64,000 nucleotides of DNA, from assembly GCA_030544215.1 (NCBI GenBank), contig JARZZO010000004.1, positions 47,109,980-47,173,979 on the forward strand. The letters run 5' to 3'. The notes under the pieces were generated by a model that worked only from the letters and a program-made list of their open reading frames with translations, was not told where the DNA came from and ran no database searches. Shown here piece after piece: positions 58,901 through 64,000 of this stretch (its first letter is position 1; every line of letters begins with the position of its first letter). Source of the DNA: Zantedeschia hybrid cultivar (taxonomy: Eukaryota > Streptophyta > Magnoliopsida > Alismatales > Araceae). Position numbers and translations under genes: made by a program.

Positions 58901-59122
58901 ACTCGAGTAAAGCCCCGATGCTTTGAAGTAGGGAGCCTCGTGTTGAGGAACGCTCATGCTTCCAAACCAGCCGAAGCCTCAGGAAAACTTGCCCCCAACT
59001 GGGAGGGGCCCTATCGAGTCAGGGAGGTGATCAGGCGTGGAGCTTATCGGTTGGAGACCCTTTCGGGCCAGCCTCTCCCTCGCACCTGGAATGTTGAGCG
59101 CCTTCGGCGTTATTATGTGTAA
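55913..59122 (+). CDS. gypsy Pol polyprotein: reverse transcriptase, two RNase H domains, integrase
   Basis: 1069 residues from the ATG at 55913 (MIGSGLEKIEAEKL), in the -1 frame relative to gag-protease; the frame is also open back to 55787. Reverse transcriptase: MCVDFTNLNKACP, LDAYSGYYQI, RMPFGLKNAGATYQ and YIDD at 56525-56536. First RNase H: SLYLAVSETALSAVL to YALEKLAL-type motifs near 56950-57280. Second, archaeal-type RNase H: WRLFVDGSAC near 57405, NNAAEYEAL, SDSQLI, ARADALSRL. Integrase: HEG...H and CDQCQR zinc site, then D (GIDLLGPF), D (ISDNGKQF) and E (GQVEVVNR), and a C-terminal GPYRVREV module. All catalytic residues are present; it looks functional. Confidence 0.93.
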   Translation: MIGSGLEKIEAEKLTEFLKENLDVFAWSPSDMPGVDPEIAEHRLHTDPDQPPVKQKRRTFNQERRTAIQAEVQKELDAGHLREVHHPEWIANVVMVPKKEGKWRMCVDFTNLNKACPMDSFPLPRIDQVVDATSGHELLSFLDAYSGYYQIRMHPDDESKTSFTTDLGLYCYTRMPFGLKNAGATYQRLVNKVFAPQLGRNMEVYIDDMLVKSRIASEHLADLAETFSALRRYKIKLNPAKCAFGVASGKFLGYMVTRRGVEANPEKISAIVQMRPPANIREVQKLNGRIAALSRFMSWAADYCFPFFKLLKKANNFEWTEECQAAFDQLKAYLAKVPILSKPVPGEPLSLYLAVSETALSAVLIREQEGMQKPVYYTSRALQGAELRYLALEKLALALVSSARRLRPYFLAHSVKVLTDQPLRQVLSRPEVSGRLAKWAIELGEFDISYAPRVAIKAQALADFIAELTPGASEAPQPVPNAPEAEATSAPVPADEWRLFVDGSACSTGSGAGWILASPEGVVTEYALRFSFPATNNAAEYEALISGLRAAKKLGVRNLKAFSDSQLIASHISGEYEARDAMMASYLQVTRKILAQFDSYEVVRIPRAENARADALSRLASTQDGGGGRMILVEELAEPSLGETKVMLVAEAEAEAETWMTPLVAFLLQGEVPPYPKEAKRIRRRSSHFLLLDGALYKKSFGRPLLRCLGPAEADYATKEVHEGVCGAHAGGRALAHKLLRQGYWWPSLREDALALVRRCDQCQRYSSLIHQAAALLTPLSDPWPFAQWGIDLLGPFPVATGQRKFLIVAVDYFTKWVEAEPLAAITDSNAWNFVWKSIICRFDIPRAIISDNGKQFDSRRFSDNCPSFGILHKFTSVAHPRANGQVEVVNRSLLQGLKTRLGEAKGRWVEELPSVLWAYRTTSRTPTGETPFRMAYGVEAVIPVEISLPSPRVIAYDPKANEEGLKDHLDLIEETRDKARVRLAAYQQRMAKYHNTRVKPRCFEVGSLVLRNAHASKPAEASGKLAPNWEGPYRVREVIRRGAYRLETLSGQPLPRTWNVERLRRYYV

Positions 59123-59169
59123 GTCACTTTTCCCCAGGCTTACAGCCGAAGAGTATGAATAAAGACTTC

Positions 59170-60491
59170 TGTAGGTGCTTAGAATGACCGTGTGATTAAC
59201 ATGAAATATCTATGTTGTTTAGGTGTAAACTAACCTATTAAAAACAGCAACTAAAGTGCAGTGATCGCCAGAAACTTTTAACTTAAAAGTTTCAAAAGAG
59301 AGTATGATCGCCTACCTTTCAAACGCGGAAAGATTGAGTCCTTGGTTCCCCTTCCTCAGCCGGCTGAAGAAAGAGAGCCCTTTCTTTGCTTCTTTGTTCT
59401 TGCTGTTGAGTTTGAGGTTGAGGATCGTCCAGAAGTTGTGCTTGATTTTTCCCTTTTTGATCTCTTGTTGTTGTTGTTGAGTGCAGCAGAGATAGAAAAA
59501 AAACAAAAAAATGAAGAACTAATGATGAGAATTTAAATAGAAGTAATAGCTGAACTAATCATGATTTTAAGCATATTTAAAACAGCAAACTCACTTGTTT
59601 TAATGGCTTTGAAACCCCTTAGATCAAGTAGGTTTTTTTGAAAGATTATGCTGTGGTGTGTGTTTGCATGAAGTGAATATGAAAAATGAAACTAATGAAA
59701 TGAATGCAGTAATGAAAAACTTATGCCCAGTTGGTTGAAGCCTTGAAAGGATGAAGATCTTGAAAGGACGCCGTCTTCTGGAAATGGCAGCGCTCCGGCG
59801 TTACGACGTTGTTGCTTCGATCTTCAAATCGCTATAACGCTATGGCTCAACTCAACTTAATTCTCTTCTCTTCTCCTTTTTCTCTTCAATATGCAGGGTA
59901 TTTATAGGCATTTCTTGCGTTCGCGATTAACATTTGAAAAATCCCGAATTTATCCATCTTAACCGACAGATAATTACTGATTAATTCATCTTTATCTGTA
60001 ATTATCTAAAACGCGTCCACCTTGGCTGACGCCTTTCAGATTAATTAAGATAAGGATAAATATCCGGGAAAACTTATCTTTATCTTTATTAGGTAAAAAG
60101 CGTCCACATGTGTAGACGTCTTTTATACTAATTAAGATAAGGATAAACTTCCGGAGGGGAAGTTAAAACCACTTAGGAAACCTAAAACGCGTCGACATTA
60201 CCAGACGCCTTTTAGTTAATAAATCAATTAATTAAAATTCAAATTTAATCGTTAAAACAGGAATAAAGTCTAAATGGCGTCTACGTTGGTCGACGTCTTT
60301 TATAATTCTTCATATTTTAACTCAAATTTGAGCTAAAATCAATTCAATTGATTAACTTAAACATGTCTGTTAAACCGGACACTCAAAAAGATTAATAAAA
60401 ATTAATTAATGATTAATTATCAGACCATTCTGAGGCATTATTGTATGATATGAAATTTACTCGAAATGACGTCAAAATTAGCGTGTCTACA
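59170..60491 (-). mobile_element. Solo LTR (family X) in the 3' UTR of the gypsy element
   Basis: 1322 bp, TGTAGGTGC...GTGTCTACA, with exact target duplication ACTTC (59165-59169 and 60492-60496). On the minus strand a CCTATAAATACC box near 59900 gives the orientation. Four 20-nt GCGTC-N10-GACG[C/T] palindromes at 60013, 60100, 60189 and 60278 lie upstream of that box, in an 88-bp periodic array. No internal domain is present. Confidence 0.92.
60013..60297 (-). repeat. Four 20-nt palindromes with 88-bp period in a U3 region
   Basis: 60013-60032, 60100-60119, 60189-60208 and 60278-60297, each GCGTC, ten variable bases, GACGC or GACGT, then CTTTTA or similar. The first two are followed by AATTAAGATAAGGATAAA. 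Stems are kept while loops differ. Confidence 0.88.
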
Positions 60492-60510
60492 ACTTCTTTT
60501 ATCGAGCGGC

Positions 60511-61167
60511 ATGGTATTCTTTCTAAGTCCGTGTAAACCGTACCGGGAGTGGCTTCGGCCATGCAAACCGTATCGGGAGCGGCATGGTATTCTTTCTAAG
60601 TCCGTGTAAACCGTACCGGGAGTGGCTTCGGCCATGCAAACCGTATCGGGAGCGGCATGGTATTCTTTCTAAGTCCGTGTAAACCGTACCGGGAGTGGCT
60701 TCGGCCATGCAAACCGTATCGGGAGCGGCATGGTATTCTTTCTAAGTCCGTGTAAACCGTACCGGGAGTGGCTTCGGCCATGCAAACCGTATCGGGAGCG
60801 GCATGGTATTCTTTCTAAGTCCGTGTAAACCGTACCGGGAGTGGCTTCGGCCATGCAAACCGTATCGGGAGCGGCATGGTATCCTTTCTAAGTCCGTGTA
60901 AACCGTACCGGGAGTGGCTTCGGCCATGCAAACCGTATCGGGAGCGGCATGGTATTCTTTCTAAGTCCGTATAAACCATACCGGGAGTGGCTTCGGCCAT
61001 GCAAACCGTATCGGGAGCGGCATGGTATTCTTTTTAAGTCCGTGTAAACCGTACCGGGAGTGGCTTCGGCTATGCAAACCGTATCGGGAGCAGCATGGTA
61101 TTCTTTCTGAGTCCGTGCAAACCGTACCGGGAGTGGCTCCGGCCACGTATACCGATTCGGGAAGCGG
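60511..61167. repeat. 73-bp tandem array in the gypsy 3' UTR
   Basis: Nine units starting ATGGTATTCTTTCTAAGTCC at 60511 and every 73 bp to 61095. Six or more are nearly identical. Each unit is itself a dimer of a roughly 36-bp core with AAACCGTA[C/T]CGGGAG. Degenerate continuation runs to about 61260. Confidence 0.97.
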
Positions 61168-61436
61168 CAAGGCATATCTAAGTTCGCGCAAGCAGAAGCA
61201 TGAATGGCTTCGGCCATCCGACATACGTAAGAAGCGGCAAGATGTCCCTTCGGGATCATATGGACCACGATAGTAAAGGCCCCGGCCGAATACTATGGCG
61301 ACATTCTATCCGAACCTACATCGGGCCTCGGCCCTACAAGCTATGGCGAACGATGACAGGATCTCAGGCTCCTGAAGGGCCATATTCGGTCGATCATACA
61401 CAAATACCAATGTAAAGCCGAAAACATTCCTTGTGT

Positions 61437-61610
61437 TTATAGAAAAGGAAGTACAAAAACCGGCCACACCCTAGGCTGAGGGCTTACAACAGAAGAAGAA
61501 GTAAAAGCCGGCCGTATACTTGGCCGGAGGTTTACGATAGAAGAAGAAGCGTAAACCAGCCATACCCTAAGCCGAGGGCTTACAACAGAAGAAGAAGCGG
61601 AAACCGGGGC
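61437..61610. repeat. Short tandem repeat in the antisense gene's 3' UTR
   Basis: Three units of roughly 50-60 bp, each with CCGGCC or CCAGCC, then GAGGGCTTACAACAGAAGAA or a variant, just downstream of the antisense stop codon. Confidence 0.75.
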
Positions 61611-61621
61611 AGATCCCCGCG

Positions 61622-63876
61622 TCATTCTTCGGCTTCGGCCTCCTCCACCTCGGCTGCGGCTTGTCCCGGAGAGGGAGAGGGAGAGGGAGAGTCGACGATC
61701 TGCACCGCTTCAGGGGCGGCAGCCTCCTCAGCGACAGCCTCCTCAGGGGCCCCCTCGGTGGGCGCATCTTCGTCATCCGGCGCAGGAGTCGAGGTCCTCT
61801 CGGCCATAAGTCCCTGCCACCAAGACAGGAGCTCCTTGGCTTCCTCACCCCTCGGTAGGGCGACCCCGGTCAGATCGACGCTCGGGCAGGCCCTCTGGGC
61901 GACAGCCAACCCGAGGTCGAAGACGGAGGAAGAAGCCAGCAGTTGAGCTTGGATGATCTCCTCGGTGAAGTCCGGGCCGGCCTTGTAATCAGCTACGGCC
62001 ATGTCCGCCACCTCCTCCAGCTCCTGCTTCAGCGCCGATACCTCCTCGGCGTGTCGCCGCTTCTCCGAGGCCCGCCGGGAGTCCTTCTCTTGAATCTGGG
62101 CCTTGAGGGCCCGGATCTCGGACTGTGCCGCGGCGAGCTCCCCCTCGGCCTTCACCTTGGCCTCGGCAGAAGCGCGGGCCTCAGCTGTCCTCTCCTCCAG
62201 CTGCGCCCGCGCCTGGGCACTCGAGGTTACGAGCCCATCGACTAAAGGCTCGATGTCGGGCACCACCGAAGTGCCCTCGCCCGAGCCGTCTGACTCCCTC
62301 TCGGCCTCCAAGAGCTGGAGTCGGAGCTGCTCCTGATGGTGCATCAGGACGCTACCTGTCACCGCAGCCTGCGAGCCGAAAGCAAACAGTGATCAGAAAA
62401 AAGGAAAACCAAGAGAAAGCTAAGGAAAGCTCGACTGAAGCACCTTTAAGCTTATTACCTGGACAGACAACCGAGCGCTCATCGCCGCCAGGTCGATGAC
62501 CGAATGGCGCTTCAGCCCGTCAAAGGCCGAAGGGAGAGTAAGACTGCGGAGCAGACGGAGGCACGTCTGCGAGTCTTCCATACTCTCGTCCTCGTAAATC
62601 CCCGGTTCGGGGCGCCACCACTTGCGCTGCGCCCGGGGCGCCTGTGACCCGGCGCCTTCGTCACCGACCCCGGCCGCCACGGCCGAAGGGGAATCGCCCC
62701 TCGGCGCTTCAGGAGACGCCAGCCTCGCGGCCCTTCGGGCCTCGGCATTCCTCCTGATCAGCGGAGCCTCCTCCGCGTCTACGGCCCCTTCCGACCGGGG
62801 GCGCTTCGACGCTCGGCCGCCCCTTCGAGCGGCGAATTTAGACTTCTGCTCTCTCTCGAGAGCGGCGGCAGCAGCACGGCCCTCAGAAGAGGCCGCAGTC
62901 CTTGGGACCCCGCCTCGGGTCCTCGGAGCCCCAGCGCCTCGGCCGGGCCTGCCTGCCGCCTGCGGGGCCGGTGCCGGGCCCGGACCGCGCTGGTCGGATA
63001 TCCGGTCGAGGAGGGCGTCGAGATCGGCCATTGCTGCAAGCAAGAAGAGCCTGTCAGAAACAGAACAGTGAACAAGTACAAACTCAGAGCCGACTTACCC
63101 TCGGCCGAAACTTCATCAGCATCCTCAGCCGGAAGAGCTTCGGCCAGAGGAGCGGCAGCCCTTCCTCCGCGGCCCCGCGGAGTCTCCCCGGGAGGAAGAT
63201 AGGGGAAGGCCCGCACCGGATCGGACCGGGGATCCGGCCATACCCCGGCGGTCACCAGACGCTCCGACGCGCTGAGAAGCACCCAGACATTGTACGGGGC
63301 CATCATCTGGATGCGACCCACGAGGATGCTCTGGACCTGGGTGAGGATAGGAGGATCCGAGAGGCCTGCAGCCAGCGGCGCCCATTCAGTAGGGAAGGGC
63401 CACACGCTCTCCTCCTTCTCCGGCAGGGAGACGAAGACAAACTTCCTCTTCCAGCCATGGATAGACGAAGGCTGCCCGGAGAATACGCTTCGCCCGACCC
63501 GAGGGACGAAGCAGTACCACTCGGACTTCCCCTGCCTTTGAATTTTGAAGAGGCAGCGGAAGACATTGATGGAAGGGCGGATCTTTACATGAGCGAAGAC
63601 GCTCAAGAAACCGTACACGGTGCGCCAGGAGTTGGGAAAAAGCTGAGACGGAGCCAGCCCGTAGAAACTGAGAAGGTTGATGACGAAGGTGGGGAGTGGA
63701 AGACGGAAACCCGCCTCGAAGCTATCAACGTAAATAGAGAAGGAACCCGGGCGGAAAGTGTTAGCCCGGGTGGCGGAGTCAGGACGAATGACCGTCATCC
63801 AGGAAGGGAGCTGGAAGTAAGAGACAAGGCGCATAACCTCTGCGTCCGAAAGGGCGCAGGATGCTTCCGAAGCCAT
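61622..63876 (-). CDS. Spliced antisense extra gene of the Tat-type element ('putative gypsy type transposon' domain)
   Basis: Three exons on the strand opposite to gag-pol: 63876-63099, 63033-62459, 62368-61622. Junctions are GAGG|GTAAGT...CTTGCAG|CA and GTCCAG|GTAATA...TCGCAG|GC; phases match, giving 699 residues. The start MASEASCALSDAEVMRLVSY is chosen, but the frame stays open upstream to the window edge. Exon 1 has the conserved core LPTFVINLLSFYGLAPSQLF, NSWRTVYGFLSV and GKSEWYCFVPR, fitting Pfam's putative gypsy-type transposon family; exon 2 is basic and Ala/Arg-rich; exon 3 has a coiled coil (about residues from EERTAEARASAEAK to EEVADMAV) and an acidic tail. Antisense extra frames are known in Grande and other Tat elements; their function is not established. 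Confidence 0.85.
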
Positions 63877-64000
63877 GTCAGGACGACGGCGTCCCGAAGT
63901 GGAAGCCTGGCCTGGGTTCCGGACCTCTTCGGCGTACACGGCCCCGGAGGTCTCGGCCCCGGAAACCTCGGCTCCGGAAGCCTCGAACCCCTCAGTCCCG

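Larger units (their letters stand above)
52522..64000 (+). mobile_element. Young Tat-type Ty3/gypsy element (3' LTR outside window)
   Basis: Order: 5' LTR 52522-53576, primer site 53579-53594, gag-protease 53613-55913, pol 55913-59122 (reverse transcriptase, RNase H, second RNase H, integrase), 73-bp tandem array 60511-61167, and an antisense spliced gene 63876-61622. The second RNase H and the antisense extra gene place it in the Tat/Ogre/Retand/Grande group. The frames are open, so it is recent. A solo LTR of another family (59170-60491) is inserted in its 3' UTR. The left target duplication should be TAACT (52517-52521). Confidence 0.93.

Noticed and set aside
60438..61268. Series of 61-codon minus-strand frames
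   Set aside because: They are the same translation of the 73-bp tandem repeat, repeated each unit.

Overview
The window is nuclear DNA of a flowering plant, most likely a monocot. The evidence is a split cellulose-synthase-like gene of the CSLB/CSLH clade that reads as the monocot CSLH type, a GC-rich intronless U-box gene, and dense nests of Ty1/copia and Ty3/gypsy LTR retrotransposons, solo LTRs and MITEs. The species cannot be fixed from the sequence. No bacterial or organellar genes were recognised.

Layout. (1) 96-15729, minus strand: a CSLH-type gene. Eight exons were reconstructed by hand with canonical splice sites and matching phases (571 codons, no stop); the 3' end lies left of the window. 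Intron 7 is 9.76 kb because a complete copia element (2293-9265, TSD TAGTG) sits in it. (2) 15730-28189: AT-rich DNA with a SINE-like unit, an old truncated copia end whose 3' LTR is split by a solo LTR (20667-22254, TSD ACCCT), a solo gypsy LTR (23524-24393, TSD ATACT) and a collapsed copia element. (3) 28190-38466: no convincing gene; two hAT-like MITEs (one with a perfect 8-bp TSD) and a palindrome-ended small element. (4) 38467-45479: the 3' half of an old Tat-type gypsy element (integrase relic, 44-bp tandem array, antisense extra gene, LTR). Its antisense gene is interrupted by another solo LTR (42432-44004, TSD ATAAG). (5) 47857-49131, minus strand: an intact PUB25/PUB26-like U-box E3 ligase gene, the only other host gene found. 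(6) 49600-52521: MITE and LTR fragments. (7) 52522 to the right edge: a young Tat-type gypsy element with 5' LTR, PBS, open gag-protease, open pol with two RNase H domains, a 73-bp tandem array and a three-exon antisense gene. Its 3' UTR carries a solo LTR (59170-60491, TSD ACTTC), and it is itself inserted in another copy of that LTR family.

The two host genes are unrelated: wall polysaccharide synthesis and protein ubiquitination. Everything else is layered transposon history: four solo LTRs with exact 5-bp target duplications, LTR-in-LTR nesting, and two generations of the same gypsy lineage. The least explained signals are a 20-nt GYGTC-N10-GACRC palindrome repeated about every 88 bp in one LTR and seen again near 24.75 kb, the TGATG stop-start junction between gag-protease and pol, and the spliced antisense gene with its neighbouring tandem array.
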